DNA of 64,000 nt from Pleurotus ostreatus/Saccharomyces cerevisiae fusant (GCA_024196135.1 JAMQCK010000062.1:1-64000), one strand, 5' to 3'; shown: positions 21,964 to 33,371, counted from the first letter of the stretch. Notes: generated by a model not told the origin, from the sequence alone. Translations and numbers: made by a program.

Positions 21964-22606
21964 CATCGGATTGCATTGGGTTACTGGACTGTAAGCCCTC
22001 GTCTAGCTGTTCTCTTGCTTTGCTGTATGCTCTACATAGTTGCGCTATGAATATGTTGTATCACTCTCCATGTCAAGGCATAGTGGTCTCTTCGACTTGA
22101 GAGAGGCGCTTCGGAGCTCAACTCATAGTAAGTCACACAAAAACATTCCGAGTTTGGCAGGCAGAGTTGCATTCCGTGACGAGAGATAGTAAGTATGAGA
22201 CGATCCAGACGATCCAGGTAGCTATGCAGATCCTATATCGATACAGTCCATTGAGTAACGATACAGTCGGTGGGTAGTATGTAGCCAAATCCGTCACTAT
22301 GAGACACCTAGTGTACACGTAGGTACACAATACCAGGAATAAGCTAGAGCACGATAACCGATAAGATAGAGATGGGGAAGGAGGCGGGGAATGGGATGGG
22401 GAATGTGGATGATGGTGAGTGGACCCGACGCGTTCAGACCGTGAGGAGACCAGGATGAGAACGATGAGTGGATGAGGATGCAGACGATGAGCAGATGCCG
22501 AGTGGTGGTGATACATTGGGCGTTGGGAGCGATGAGAGGGGTAGTAGACGATGGTGCGGAGGGTAATGGGTGTCGCAGAGGCGGAGGTCGACGTCGGCGA
22601 AGACAT
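21964..22606. other. Intergenic region between convergent genes
   Basis: No gene is supported. The stretch 22370-22560 is purine-rich (GATGAG-like runs) and lies just past the stop of the minus-strand gene at 22607. Confidence 0.5.
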
Positions 22607-24071
22607 CTAGTACTTGCGCCTCGAGCGCTTTTCCGCCAACGCAGCGCCGTACGGGCTCGCGTTCATCCTGCCCGCGAGGCGGTGGCGCCTCGGTCCGACG
22701 ACGTTGTAGTCCGCCGTGTCCTCGACGATGAACTTGTTGTGCGCCCTGTCGTCGACGACCACCAGCCTCTCCTCGACCGGAAGCACCCTGTCCGAGGGCA
22801 CGTCCAGGAGGACATCATCCAGCGCCTGCTGCTGCCCCTCGAGGGCCCGCAGCGTCCGGCGGTTCTGTACATCACGCTTCTTGCTGGCCTGCTTCTCGAG
22901 TCGCGCCTGCTTCTTCGCCTCGCGGTAGGCGGCCTTGCGTGCGGTCTGATTGTCGGCGTCGACGGCCATCGACTGGTCGTCAATAACCATCGCGTCCACG
23001 GTCATCGAGTGCGCGTCAACCGACGTCCGCGAGGAACTCGCGACGGGCTGCGCCAGTGGGACCGCCGCCACCGAGGGCTTCGCCTTCGTCATCCCCAGCT
23101 GCTCCTCCATCTCGGCCAGGAACATCCTTGTCTCCACCTCAATCTCCATCTGGCGCATCGGCGACGGCTTCGGCTGCAGGTCCTCCTCGAAGCAGACACG
23201 CTTGGCCTGCTTCTCATCGCAGCCACCGACATTCAGGCTGCGCTCCGTCACACGCGTGAGCGAGTCAATGTCGTAGTTCTCCTGCACTGCGCAGGCGCCG
23301 CCGAGAAGCGAGGTGAGCTCGTCCATCTCCCGGATGTTGCGGCGGAAGTTAACGACGGCGGCCTTGGAGATCTTGATCTTGAGCGGCTTGCGCTCGACGG
23401 ACTCTGGGGTTCTGTGCGAGTGTTAGTCATCTATAAGGACCAGTGGCAAGGGAGGAAGACATACTCTTCGTCATCAAGGTCGAGGCCGCCAGAAGGGGGA
23501 GGAGGAGGAGGGCAGCCACCAGCCGCGGCTTCCTCAATAGTCTTGTTGACAGAGCGCATGATGCGGCCTATCTCATTCTCGGCCTGCTTGCGGGTGCGCA
23601 GACCCGCGGTGCTAGGTGCTTCGGGGATGCTAGGATGGGCGTCAGCTACCCATCGTCCCGCGCGCCATAAATGTGTACTCACTCATTGTAGGCCTTGGCC
23701 TTCTTCTCGGCGCGCTTCGCGCGGGCGGTTTGGTAGTCAGGTCTGGTGTGGCAATGGTGAGTCACGGTGATGATGACGACAAAAGCAATGAAGAACGCAC
23801 CCAGCGCGCTTGCTCTGGCGCGTCGGCTTGGGGTCTTCGGGGTCTCGGTGCTTGGGGAGGGTGAGGCGGACGCGGCTGGCCGTGGGTGGGGGCCGGCTCC
23901 GGGGAGCGGGCTTGGGGAGGGTGGTCTGTGTATGGACGCATCAGTGAGGGCGATCGTCGAGTAGCAGACTAGTAGACGCACGATAGCAGGCATGTAGCCG
24001 GCGTAGTGCATGGGCGCATACGTCTCCATGTTCGGGTAGGGGAAGCGGTTCATGTTCTCGACGGCCAACAT
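22607..24071 (-). CDS. Basic low-complexity protein of unknown function
   Basis: Five exons, 23982-24071, 23801-23925, 23683-23742, 23465-23629 and 22607-23411, code for 414 aa with consistent phases. I do not recognise the family. Visible features are a Pro/Arg-rich N-terminal third, a basic helix (RAKRAEKKAKAY), a Pro-rich run followed by LDLDDEE, a central MEIEVETRMFLAEMEEQ helix, and a second basic helix (REAKKQARLEKQASKKRD). The C-terminus is basic and ends KRSRRKY. No membrane segment or signal peptide is seen. The charge pattern suggests a nuclear or nucleolar protein, which is inference. The repeated MTVDA/MAVDA units near residue 285 are low complexity. Confidence 0.65.
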
Positions 24072-24989
24072 AGTGGGCTGTGTTCGATGACGCTTGACGA
24101 CGGGGCGGTAGAGTAGGTTGTTGCTGTTGTTGAGTGCCGAGTGACGATCGCTAGTGTGGCAAGGCGCTTGCGGTCGTGTAGATGGCTTGCTGGAGTGCTG
24201 GCTGAGAGCTGGCTGGGTGGTGGTGGGAGGCAAGAGATTGGTGGTGGTTTAAGCACGGTGCTTGCCCTTATGTGCAGGGTGCCATGGCCTTCCGGGACGC
24301 GGTCCGCGCTGATCATGCACAGGCGCCGCCTCGTGGACCATCTCCGTGACAAACAAGGGCCCTTCCATCCGGGGATCAAAACGAACAATAGGCGTAATAT
24401 ACGCATCGACCAATCAGATAAGAGATTTCGCGCAGAGTTGACCAGCGCATTTGTAAGTAGACAACCTTCTGGTGCCCATATGTGCCAGAGATATGAAGCC
24501 GAAGCCAGTGAGTTCTCAATCTCGACATGGATGTGGGAGTAAGTGCCGTCCAATCTGCTTCCGCGCGTTCATTATGGGGCGGCAGAAGCCGAAATGTGTG
24601 GCTGTGCTAGTCAAGTCGCCGGCGCCCCTGATGGTACGGCCGGATCGCTGTAGATCGCCCATCGCATTGGCCGCCGATGCATGCTTATGTTGATAGATCT
24701 CGGAAGAGTAGAGACATTGAGAATGTCTCTGATGCGATCTTCGGAGATGGTCGAGGGTTTCTGGGTTCGCGCAGGCACCCAAGCGAGTGCAGACCTTCTG
24801 CAAGCATCACCGGGTCACCGCATTGCGCCATGAGCGGGGGAATGGCATTAGACAGGAGATCAGAGCTGTATATAAGGGGAGGTCGAGCGCACACTCGAGC
24901 TCCGGCCATTTCTCTTCTTGCCAGTAAATTCACGTGGACCAGACAGCCGCGCTACATCCACCTTCGTCCACCATCGCATTACGCCCACC
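24072..24989. other. Intergenic region between divergent genes
   Basis: The right part is the promoter of the first DOPA-dioxygenase-like gene, with a TATA box at 24868-24876. A minus-strand ORF at 24050-24553 overlaps the 5' flank of the 22607-24071 gene and is probably untranslated or chance. Confidence 0.45.
24868..24876 (+). promoter_or_regulatory. TATA box of first DOPA-dioxygenase-like gene
   Basis: GTATATAAG lies 114 bp upstream of the ATG at 24990, in front of a purine-rich stretch. The second tandem copy has a TATA box at nearly the same distance. Confidence 0.55.
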
Positions 24990-25677
24990 ATGTCTCCTAC
25001 CAGATACCCATTTCCCCTCGAGGGTATCGATACCTCTACTCCTCTTCCTACTACGAAGAATGCGGATGGCAAGTCATTGACGAACCTGACACCGACTGAG
25101 CGGTCACGAGCATACGACAAGTTCGTCGAGCCGATAACGAAGGCGGGGTTTGATTTCCACAGTAAGTCTGCAGTGAACGCGCAAATACTACAACCGGGAT
25201 AAGGTGCACCGCTGCTCATGATCATGACAGTATACTACATGGAAAACATCCCTGCGCAAAAGCAGTTCGCACGCGAGCTGCACGAACGCATACGACGCGA
25301 GTTCCCTGAGGTATGCTCCCCGTCTCCCCTCCCTCTGCAGATTCACCTTCACTCATCGAACCACCATAGCTCCACATCAAGACGTTCTGGGAGAAGCCCA
25401 TAGGTGCGCCTCCTCTCTTCCCCACCCCTTCCCTGCATTTCTCCTTCTCCTTCTCAATCAACCTATCCCCATCTCAGGCCCCCACCCCGTCGCCATGTTC
25501 GAAGTCGACACCTTCACCCCGCACACCACCGGCGTCATGTTCTCCTGGCTCGCCGTCCACCGCGGGCCACTCAGCGTGCTCATTCATCCCAACACGGGTG
25601 ACGACTACCGGGACCATACAGAGTTGCCGATATGGATGGGCCAGCCGTGGCCGTTGGCGGTGGAGTTGTTGAGGTGA
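24990..25677 (+). CDS. DOPA 4,5-dioxygenase-like protein (copy 1)
   Basis: Four exons, 24990-25161, 25231-25310, 25370-25403 and 25478-25677, code for 161 aa. The protein matches the DOPA-dioxygenase family of fungi and bacteria, whose Amanita member cleaves L-DOPA to a betalamic acid precursor. Conserved blocks are FHIYY (first metal-binding His), FARELHERIRREFPE, GPHPVAMFEV, SWLAVHRGPLSVLIHPNT and DDYRDH. It forms a head-to-tail tandem with the copy at 26131. Substrate identity is inferred from the family only; members occur in fungi that make no betalain pigment. The start is the first ATG after a TATA box at the usual distance. Confidence 0.88.
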
Positions 25678-26130
25678 AGAAAGTGTGGAGAGTAGAGGCG
25701 AGGCGAGGGTTGGGTGAGTAGAAAGGAGGTTGGCAAGGCGCGTTCGAGTATCCTCCGCGCACGTGCTCCCGCGGCATCTGCCGAAAGTTCAACTTGCAGT
25801 CGAATACTGCCAGGTCGTGCCGCCAGCCGCCCATCCCTAAGCAGGAATTATGGTCAACTCGCATGCTGAATGTTCAGCACGATAGAGACCCGCCCTCGTC
25901 CACACTGAATGCTTCAGTAAGGATTCTTCGACTCTGTAAAGACATCGTAAGCACGGACGTGTCAGAGATCGCGCCATGACCAAGGACATGACATGCGGAA
26001 GCGTATAAGAGGGGGGCGTCGAAGCGGAGGCGAGTACTCACAGAAAGAGCCGTACCGTCAAGTACTCGAATCAGTTACCTCACTCCACCCCACGACCCCT
26101 TTTATTCCCTGCACTATACCGCTCGCCGTC
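25678..26130. other. Spacer between tandem DOPA-dioxygenase-like genes
   Basis: It holds the 3' end of copy 1 and the promoter of copy 2, with GTATAAG at 26003-26009. No additional gene is seen. Confidence 0.6.
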
Positions 26131-26782
26131 ATGGCCTCCCGCCTCCCCACAAACCCCGCACCTACCACCTACCCCTCACCCCTCGAGGGTATCGACACAT
26201 CCGTACCCCTTCCCACGACGAAGAACGCGGACGGGAAGTCTCTGACGAACCTCGAGCCCACGGTGCGGTCGAGAGCGTATGAGGAGTTCGTGGAGCCGAT
26301 CACGAAGAATAATAATGGCTTTGACTTCCATAGTGAGTGGGAAGGGATGAGGAGTGGAATAGACGGTGGCTAACGTACCTTCCAGTCTACTACATGCAAA
26401 GCGTACCCGCCCAACTCCAGTTCGCGCGCGAGCTCCATGAGCGCATACGTAGGGAATTCCCTGAGTTGCGCATCTATACGTTCTGGGAGAAGCCTGTCGG
26501 TGAGTCACATCCTTCCAGCCTCCCTCTTCCCAGAGCCCCTACGTCCACCAACACTCAAGCTAACACACGCTCTTAGGCCCCCACCCCGTAGCAATGTTCG
26601 AGGTGAACACCTTCACGCCGCATCAGACCGGCGCGCTGTTCTCCTGGCTCGCGGTGCACCGTGGCCCGCTGAGCGTGCTGATCCACCCGAACACGGACGA
26701 CGCGTACAGGGACCACACGGAGCTGCCGACGTGGATGGGGAAGCCATGGCCGCTGTATACTGATCTGCTGAAGGGGCATTGA
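26131..26782 (+). CDS. DOPA 4,5-dioxygenase-like protein (copy 2)
   Basis: Three exons, 26131-26332, 26386-26499 and 26577-26782, code for 173 aa. It is a close paralogue of the gene at 24990, sharing the N-terminal block PLPTTKNADGKSLTNL and the domain blocks FARELHERIRREFPE and SWLAVHRGPLSVLIHPNT. The intron that splits copy 1 after REFPE (25311-25369) is absent here, so the two genes differ by one intron. The N-terminus is longer (MASRLPTNPAP...) and the C-terminus ends KGH. The reaction expected from the family is extradiol ring cleavage of catechols such as DOPA in the cytosol; the actual substrate is unknown. Confidence 0.88.
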
Positions 26783-26926
26783 GGGTGGAAAGATGCGCAA
26801 ATCGAGAGGCTGAGCTTGAAGAGGCGGGCAATTTGAGGAGTGCGCGACCAGCTTGCTCAGCGGACGTCGACACAAACATTGACTGCTTGTATACCGGTTT
26901 AGTAAGGATATAATATACATGGCTTG

Positions 26927-27433
26927 CTATCGCTTGGTGAAGATGTGCTTCCCCCGGTTCACGTAGCTGGCAAAGCCTAGCCGGGAGTCGAAGTCGTCGA
27001 TGGTCCTGCTCAAGATTAACAGATTCCAGTATGACATGTATGGCTTGACACGCACCTCGTCCTCATCTCGCTCGCCCATGAGATCTCCTTCAGTGGTGGT
27101 ATGCGCAGGCACGCGCCGAGAGTACCGAGGATGAGTGCGATGAAAGCCTCTGCTTGGATCTGCAGAAGAGTTGAGAGAGGGTAGACAGGAGAGGATTGAC
27201 AACGCACATCCCAAGGCAAAGAACCCTCCGGCCGTCCCATAGCCTTCAAGTGTGAGAGGTCTACCAGCGCGTCAATTGACTGAGGGAACTGACAAGCGCT
27301 ATGCAGACGTACGCTCATAAGTCGAGTACGCGGCTGCAACTCCATCAGCCTTCGGCCCAACACACTTCTGCTATATTCACGCACTGTGCAGCACCAGCAG
27401 CAACGCCGCAAAAAGCATGAGGCGGCCGAGCAT
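26927..27433 (-). CDS. EMC5: EMC5 / membrane magnesium transporter family protein
   Basis: Five exons, 27385-27433, 27313-27333, 27208-27260, 27056-27159 and 26927-27005, code for 101 aa. EMC5 is a subunit of the ER membrane protein complex that inserts tail-anchored and multipass proteins; the family was first described as Mg2+ transporters. TM1 is LMLFAALLLVLHTAYS and TM2 is AFIALILGTLGACLRIPPL. The C-terminal block SRLGFASYVNRGKHIF is typical of the family. Exon 2 is a 21-nt micro-exon needed to restore AYSTYEHLSHLK. The gene is not evident from any single open frame. It is divergent from the ZW10-like gene, with about 117 bp between start codons. Confidence 0.85.
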
Positions 27434-27550
27434 GGCGCCAATGGAGGGGGGAGGCAAGAACAATGCACGCACGTGTCCGTGACGCGCCTTTCCTTCCCCG
27501 CCCACGTCGTGCTACCGACGACAGCACGCTCTCCTCCTCCCCCCACCATC

Positions 27551-30500
27551 ATGGCCTTCCAGGTCCCCTCTCACCTCCCGCGCAGGGCCGCGCCGCAGGA
27601 TGTAACGTCTGCGATACTGACGAAGATGGACGAGGCGACGGCGAAGACGCTTGATGCCGCAAAGGCTCGCGTCTGGCTAGGCGACCTCGACGAGACGATC
27701 GCGGCGACACGGGTGAGTTACGTGCTACATTTGCAAGATAGTGCCTGACGCTGGCATAGCGCCGCATACATGACAGGATACACAAGGACCTGCCCGAATT
27801 CCAGCGGCAGCTTGAGACCTCGCGCGCGGTTCAGCAGCGGCTGAAGACATTGAGTGATAACGTGGACGCTCTGGACGACGGGATCAGCAACCCAGAGGTG
27901 CGGGCATACGCCCCCACTCTGTCTTATACTGACGCTTCTTCAGACTGGCCTGTTACCTACACTAGTCAACAAGCTCACCGCGCATTCCGCTCTCGCGCAG
28001 GAAGCCTCCGATGTAGCCGTCAACTGGGAGGCAATATCCCACCTCACCAAATCCAGAGACCACCTCCGCGTTCTCGAAGTGCTTCTCAATGCAGGGAAGC
28101 TTCCTGCAGCAGTGACAGCTACCGGCGTCCTCGACGAGCTGCTCAATAAAGGTCCAACATATCTAAACGACACTGACATCATCAAGACCCTCCGACGCGC
28201 CCTCTCGCAGGCAAAGACACGACTGGACGACCAGCTGAACGACGCATACTCACGCTCCATTGTTGTATCCCCCACTCAAATTACGGTCCGACCATCTGTA
28301 CAAGGTATGCGCCGTGGTGATTATATTGTTGAGCTTGAACTGATTTAAAGCAGTACGTCGGTCGGACCAAGTTCTTTCTTTACAAGATATTGTGTCGTCC
28401 CTCTCCCCCACGGCACGGGCCGAACATCTCTCCCTTCTTCGACGAGACTTGACCGCGCACTACATCGAGCGCGTCCTCTCCCAAGATGTCGAAATCGACG
28501 TCACGTCTACACCCGACGAGGTCACCCTTCGTGCCACCCCCGCACCTCCGAACGGCGCCAGCCTCCCCGCGCGTCTACATAACATCGCCACCGTCCTCGA
28601 TTTCTGCAACACGCACATATTCACCGCACTGCCGCCTTCGTCCGGCCCGTCCTTCGAGCGCACGCTTTGCAAGCCGCTGACGGACAGTGTACTCAACAAT
28701 TTACTCATCCCCTCGTTGCCGAACTCGTTCGACCAGCTGCCGCCCTTCCTTGACCTTGCCAAGCAAGCGGCGCGTTTCGAACAGGAGTGGATCATTGGGA
28801 AGCTCGGCAGCGACGCGCATGACCGAAGAATACAGTCCTGGGCGGACGGCGTCGTAGGGCATTATGAGAGGCAGCGGCGGTTGGACATTCTGGAGCGCTG
28901 TCGCATGCTGCTTGTAGCGGACGAGTCGACATTCGAGACGTTCAAGTGGGAGACAATGGATGCTGCGCCAGCAGAAGTGGTCCCAGTGCAACAGGAGGAC
29001 GAGCCGCAGCAGGACGAGGCCTGGGGCTTCGACAATGCAGAGTATGCGTGGGGGCTCGACGAAGAAGCCAAGGAGGCCGACGCGGACGGCTGGGGCCTCG
29101 AGGATGACGCGGAACCGACACAGGACGATGCGCCAGCACCAGTGAACGGCAAACCGCACGCCGTCGAGTCAGAAGTACCTGCCGACACTGGGGATGGCTG
29201 GGGTCTCGATGATGACGCACCGGGTCCCGATGAACCTCCTCCCGACGCCGAAGATGCATGGGGCCTCAACGACGACAGCGGCAGCGCCGGCGCAGACGAC
29301 ACCGCGTGGGACGACCCCTGGGCGGAGCCTGCGCCCGATCCTGAACCGCAGCCTGCCCCAATCCCCTCGCCCGCCAAACCCGCGACACGACTGGAAAAGC
29401 TTGCGGCGAAGGGGAAAAAGAAGGAGAAGGAGAGAGAGCAGGAACCCTCATCCGGCTCGTCGTTCTCCTCCCCACCATCGTCCTTTTCTTCGTCGTTGTT
29501 GTCTTCGTCGCCGTCGCCACCGCCGGGTGCTAGCTCGAATGTCACGCCGTCGACGTCTACCGCACCACCCTCGACCTCTACGGCGACCCCGTCGATCTCG
29601 ATCTCGCCGCCCACGACGAGATTGAAGAACCGGCCGTCACAGCTGCGCGTGCCGGAGCCGCCAAAGGAGACGTGTCTGGTGTCGACGCGGGCGCGGCAGG
29701 TGCTTGACCTTGTCCGTGTCGTGCTTGATGAGTGGCGCGAGTTCGCGGCCAGCGAGGTCGTGACGTCTACAACGCCTTCGTCCAATGGCACGACAACTTC
29801 GTCGACGCCTGGCACTATCCTGCTACAGTCTTCGGCATCCATACTCGACCTGTTCCGCGCGCTGTACCCTGTGAAGTTCAGTGAAGCGCTCGCAGCGCCG
29901 GATGTGGGGATGAGATTCGCCAATGGCTGCTTGTATCTGAGTCGCGAGCTTGCGCGCATCCCGCCGCCCGAGGCAGTGCGCGACCGCTGGGCAGAGTGCA
30001 TTGAGCGGTTGAAGGTGCTCAACGAGAGCTGGTACTATGACGTTATTGTGCGTACAACCTTCGCACCCTCTTCCCCGCCTCAGACCTGACAATCTCACCT
30101 GCCATCCCTGTAGGAAACCCAACGCCGCGCCGTCGACACCGTCCTCACCACCGGGGCCCAAGGCTTCACCTTTACCGGCGACCAGGACCGCTACGACGAG
30201 TGCGAGGCCGCCATGAGCGAGGTGCTCAGCGACATTCGGCGCTTGGCCGCGCGCTGGCAGGGTGTCCTCGCGAAGAGCAAGTACTACACTGCGCTGGGGC
30301 TCGTCATCGACGCGGCGCTGTCGAGAGTTCTAGCGGACGTGCTGGCGCTGCCGGATATCCCGGAGGTGGAGAGTCATCGGCTGAGCGAGCTGTGTAGGAT
30401 CTTGAACTCGTTGGAGGGGTTGTTTGTGGAGGATGCGGCGCAGGTGGGTGTTGGTTTATAAAGTGGAGGGGAGGATGCTCATGGGGATTGTTGCAGCCTT

Positions 30501-30783
30501 CGTTCATCGTCGCCTATGTGCCCTCATGGCTCAAGTTCTCGTACTTGTCGGAGTTGCTTGTGCGTCCCCCAATTGTTCTACGTCGCACACCGCGTTGACG
30601 CCTTCACAGGAAGCCTCGATGGCGGACATCACTTACCTCTTCGAGACCGGCGCCCTGGTGGACTTCAGCGTCGACGAGCTCGTACGCCTGGTGCAGGCCC
30701 TGTTTGCCGACACGGCGTTGCGGGCGACGACGATCCACAAAATCCAGGAGGGGCACCCATCGGCTGCTGTGCCGGAGCTATAA
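27551..30783 (+). CDS. ZW10/Dsl1-type vesicle tethering protein
   Basis: Seven exons, 27551-27712, 27760-27897, 27944-28304, 28354-30047, 30114-30443, 30497-30559 and 30610-30783, code for 973 aa. The N-terminal coiled coil, central ZW10 region (HNIATVLDFCNTHIF; FEQEWI) and C-terminal block WLKFSYLSELLEASMADITY match fungal ZW10 homologues. These tether COPI vesicles at the ER; in animals ZW10 also acts at kinetochores. Residues about 440-545 form an acidic insert with repeated Trp motifs (AWGLDEE, GWGLEDD, GWGLDDD, AWGLNDD). This is followed by a Ser/Thr/Pro-rich low-complexity stretch to about residue 640. Dsl1 of yeast uses acidic Trp motifs to bind COPI coat subunits, so the insert is probably a coat-capture loop. 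Confidence 0.88.
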
Positions 30784-31086
30784 CCATAGGATATGGTGCC
30801 TTTTTAGCTATCCCTTTGTAACTCGCCGCTTTCCTTGTTCTTGGACATATGGATGACATGGTTGTTTGCATCAGAGAACGGCATGGACACTGACGACGCT
30901 GAGGTAGACTGTTTGGTGACAAATTCCACTTCTCCCTTTGCGAGCTCTCCGGCCGACGACTTCACCTGCCTCCTCTGCTGACCGCTTCGATAGGCCTGCT
31001 TGTCGGCGTCGTTCTCCAACGCACGCCACAGGCCTCTCGACTTCGCCTTCGTCTTCTGCCCCTCGACTTCGCCCCCACCGACGGCT
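30784..31086. other. 3' flank of the ZW10-like gene
   Basis: A minus-strand ORF at 30804-31124 starts with TTG and runs through this stretch. It could be a retained 3' region of the candidate small gene to the right, but no splice form joins the two frames. Confidence 0.35.
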
Positions 31087-31355
31087 TCACTGGTCACTCG
31101 AGCTCGACTGCGACGTGCCCTCAACCTCTATCTCGTCTCCGACCTTATGCTCCTCCTCGATGCGAACGCGACGCGCATGCAACGCTGCACTGCAAGCTGC
31201 AGCCCGAGCCTCGCGCGAGTGTCCTCGGTTTCCGCGCTTTGGTTGCGAGCAGCACAGCCACTCGCTCACGTGATACGACTAAACAAGCACCCACACGCGT
31301 CAAAAATCAACAAACGGTAAACCAGCACCGCCACCTCGCCTTTTACTTCCGCCAT
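31087..31355 (-). CDS. Candidate small gene, unknown function
   Basis: A two-exon model, 31323-31355 and 31087-31278, with a 44-nt intron ending TTTAG, gives 74 aa. The start is MAEVKGEVAVL and the end is acidic (RIEEEHKVGDEIEVEG, then a Ser run). A TTAAAAA element near 31440 could be its promoter. No family is recognised. Support is only the ATG, the splice signals and convergence with the ZW10-like gene; it may be spurious. Confidence 0.3.
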
Positions 31356-32408
31356 GGGTACATAGGGCAGCGGCGCTCTCCCTTTCAACCCGTGGACTGT
31401 TTGGCAAACTCCCCGTGCGAGGGCGTCCTTCGGGGCGTTTTTAAGCGGAGTCGGGTCGTGGGGACACGGGTTTGTGGACATGGCGTGGCGGCTTGGGGGT
31501 TGGGGGCAACCTCAGTCCAAGGCGACACGTCACCCGCCTGGCCCTGTTTTTCACTCCGGCATGCGCGGCGGGCCTACAAGATCGGGGCCCGTCGTGAGGA
31601 GAGTGACGGCGGCGTCTGGCCTTGAGCGAGATGTGCGTTGAAGCGAGTGTAGTCATCAGACCTGAACCCTTTCCCGCCAACCTCGCCCTTCCCTATGTAA
31701 ACACCCCCCTCCTGGCGCGGTGGCTCACTTGGGAGCCCTTGCGCGTTCGAATCGCGGCCCTGTCCTTCTACATACGCCGTTGTAATCGATTACCAAGATG
31801 CACGCTCCTTTCGCCTCTCTCCTGCGCTAGCGTGACCGTGTCGTCCTCAATTTCAGTTTGCACAGCGTTCACCTGTCCGTCCGCTCTCGCTCTCGGTGAA
31901 TAAAGCCATATATAAACCGTTCATCTCGATCAATTCTTGAGAGGGCTCAGAGCGTCAAGGCAGCGCGTGTGTATAGCATACTAGAAGGGTGGACTCATGC
32001 GATCCCGTGAATGTGCGTATCGTCGACGGGACACTTGCGGGGGCGGACGATCTTCGAAGCAGCATTTTTGGGCCTTGAATCAGCCAGTCTCCTCTCTTGC
32101 CTTCATCCTCCACCCATCTACGTCGTCTTATTTCATACATACCTCGTGTTTCACCTTCCCCGTCATACTCACTACCTCTCGGCGCCGTCTCTCAACAATC
32201 AAAGATGTGGAAGAGAAAGTCGTAGGAATATAATCATTACTACCACAAGCTGCGAGTTCAATGCGAACGCTGGTCAAGTTGAGATGACTCATTCCAAGCT
32301 TCCATTGCTCTACAAACGACACAAATCCAGCACCTTTTGCGCTCACCATCCGCTCATCAACAGACAAGCAGAAAAGGTGAAGCTCAAAGGGAGCGGAAGA
32401 GGAGGATT
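31356..32408. other. Intergenic region with a tRNA-like motif
   Basis: No protein gene is supported. A tRNA-like pair of promoter boxes is at 31713-31753 (listed separately). The right end is the 3' flank of the first U2 snRNA gene. Confidence 0.45.
31713..31753 (+). other. tRNA-like A-box/B-box remnant
   Basis: TGGCGCGGTGG at 31713 resembles a Pol III A box and GTTCGAATC at 31745 is a perfect B box. A 5-bp D-arm-like hairpin (GGCTC/GAGCC) lies between them. The spacing of 21 nt is about 11 nt too short for a tRNA, the acceptor stem does not pair, and no T-run terminator follows. It is more likely a tRNA-derived remnant than a working tRNA. Confidence 0.3.
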
Positions 32409-32596
32409 CCCCCGACGACGCAAGCCGGTACTGCAGTGGTAAGGTCATCGCGCCCCCAGGTTGCAAGCAGAGCCCGGGGAACAGGGGCGACAAAAATTGG
32501 ATAACCATAACACGAAGCAGTGCTTCGGTAAAAGTGGTTAAACTTTTAAGAACAGATACTACACTTGATCTAAGCCAAAAGGCCAGAGTGGTGAAG
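32409..32596 (-). ncRNA. U2 spliceosomal snRNA, copy 1
   Basis: The minus strand contains the U2 hallmark blocks. GGCCTTTTGGCTTAGATCAA is near the 5' end and AGTGTAGTATCTGTTCTT carries the GUAGUA branch-site recognition sequence. An Sm site AATTTTTG (32491-32498) falls at nt 98-105 of the RNA, as in animal U2. A 3' segment with CTGCAGTACC matches the loop bound by U2B''. The ends are set by homology and are approximate. A CTATAAAG box at 32619-32626 is about 25 bp upstream, consistent with Pol II transcription. U2 pairs with the intron branch site in the nucleus. The second copy lies 5,715 bp away in the same orientation. Confidence 0.93.
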
Positions 32597-32618
32597 AATC
32601 GGGGTGAGAAGGAAGGGT

Positions 32619-32626
32619 CTTTATAG
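32619..32626 (-). promoter_or_regulatory. TATA box of U2 copy 1
   Basis: CTATAAAG on the minus strand lies about 25 bp before the presumed U2 5' end. Copy 2 has CTATAAG at the equivalent place. Confidence 0.5.
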
Positions 32627-33371
32627 TGGAAGGGCGACGCACGGACCAGATGATCGATGATCGGAGGTGGGCGCGAGGAAGTTCAACTCGCACATGGCAT
32701 GCACGTGCACGCGTCAGGATCGTCTCTTGAACTCCGTACGTCCTCCTCCTTATCCGTCCGTTGTCCCTCTGGATATGCCTCCATTGTGTTTCTCTGAGCC
32801 GTGCATGTCAAAGACGCTGGCGATGAACGAAAGTTGCCTACTGCGCGCGACGCGAGACCTCAATAAGTTCTTCAGTCCGCTGTAAAGCCGGTGAATGGGG
32901 AAGTCGTGAGTTACGGCACTTGTGAAAGATGGGCGACATGGGCTCATTGTCAGCTCATTGTCTTCTATGATTCTCTGACGCTTTAATGTGCTGCTGCCTG
33001 CAGCTACACTCCTTGCAATCGACACTCAGGAGTTGAGACGCGTGACGCACACGAGGCGGGCGTATGCGATCGAGCGCCACCTACAAATTCACCATCGTCC
33101 TGCAAGTCCTCGACTCGTAAATCCTCGTCGTTCTCTCTGTCAATCTCTTCTCTTCCCCTCTCGTCTCGCATCGCGCAGATGTCGGATTGCTCAATATCTC
33201 ACGTGGCGCATCACTATTGGGATCATGACGGTTGCGCCTAGGCCGTACTTCCCTCTTCAGGCAGTCGTCGCGCTGAAGGGGACGCGATGCTTGACATAAC
33301 TGTCGGAGACCAGCATGCAGTGCGTAGCCTGCCAAGTGGAAGGGGGACATTGCTGAAGCTCTGGACAGGCA
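32627..33371. other. Intergenic region upstream of the F-box gene
   Basis: No independent gene is supported. If the F-box gene has a 5' exon carrying its ATG it must lie here, but I found no convincing donor and acceptor pair. Confidence 0.4.

Noticed and set aside
22472..23770. 432-codon plus-strand ORF
   Set aside because: It is antisense to the minus-strand gene at 22607-24071, whose exon phases are consistent; the plus frame is Arg/His/Leu-rich without features.
28862..30022. 386-codon minus-strand ORF opposite the ZW10-like gene
   Set aside because: It is an antisense shadow of a GC-rich repeat-bearing exon, with Ser/Gly-rich low complexity and no domain.
31713..31775. A functional tRNA gene
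   Set aside because: The A-box to B-box spacing is too short, the acceptor arm does not pair, and no anticodon arm or terminator can be drawn; kept only as a low-confidence remnant.
32128..32508. 126-codon minus-strand ORF (and its twin at 38026-38379)
   Set aside because: Both ORFs lie on the U2 snRNA genes; the similarity of the two peptides comes from the RNA sequence.
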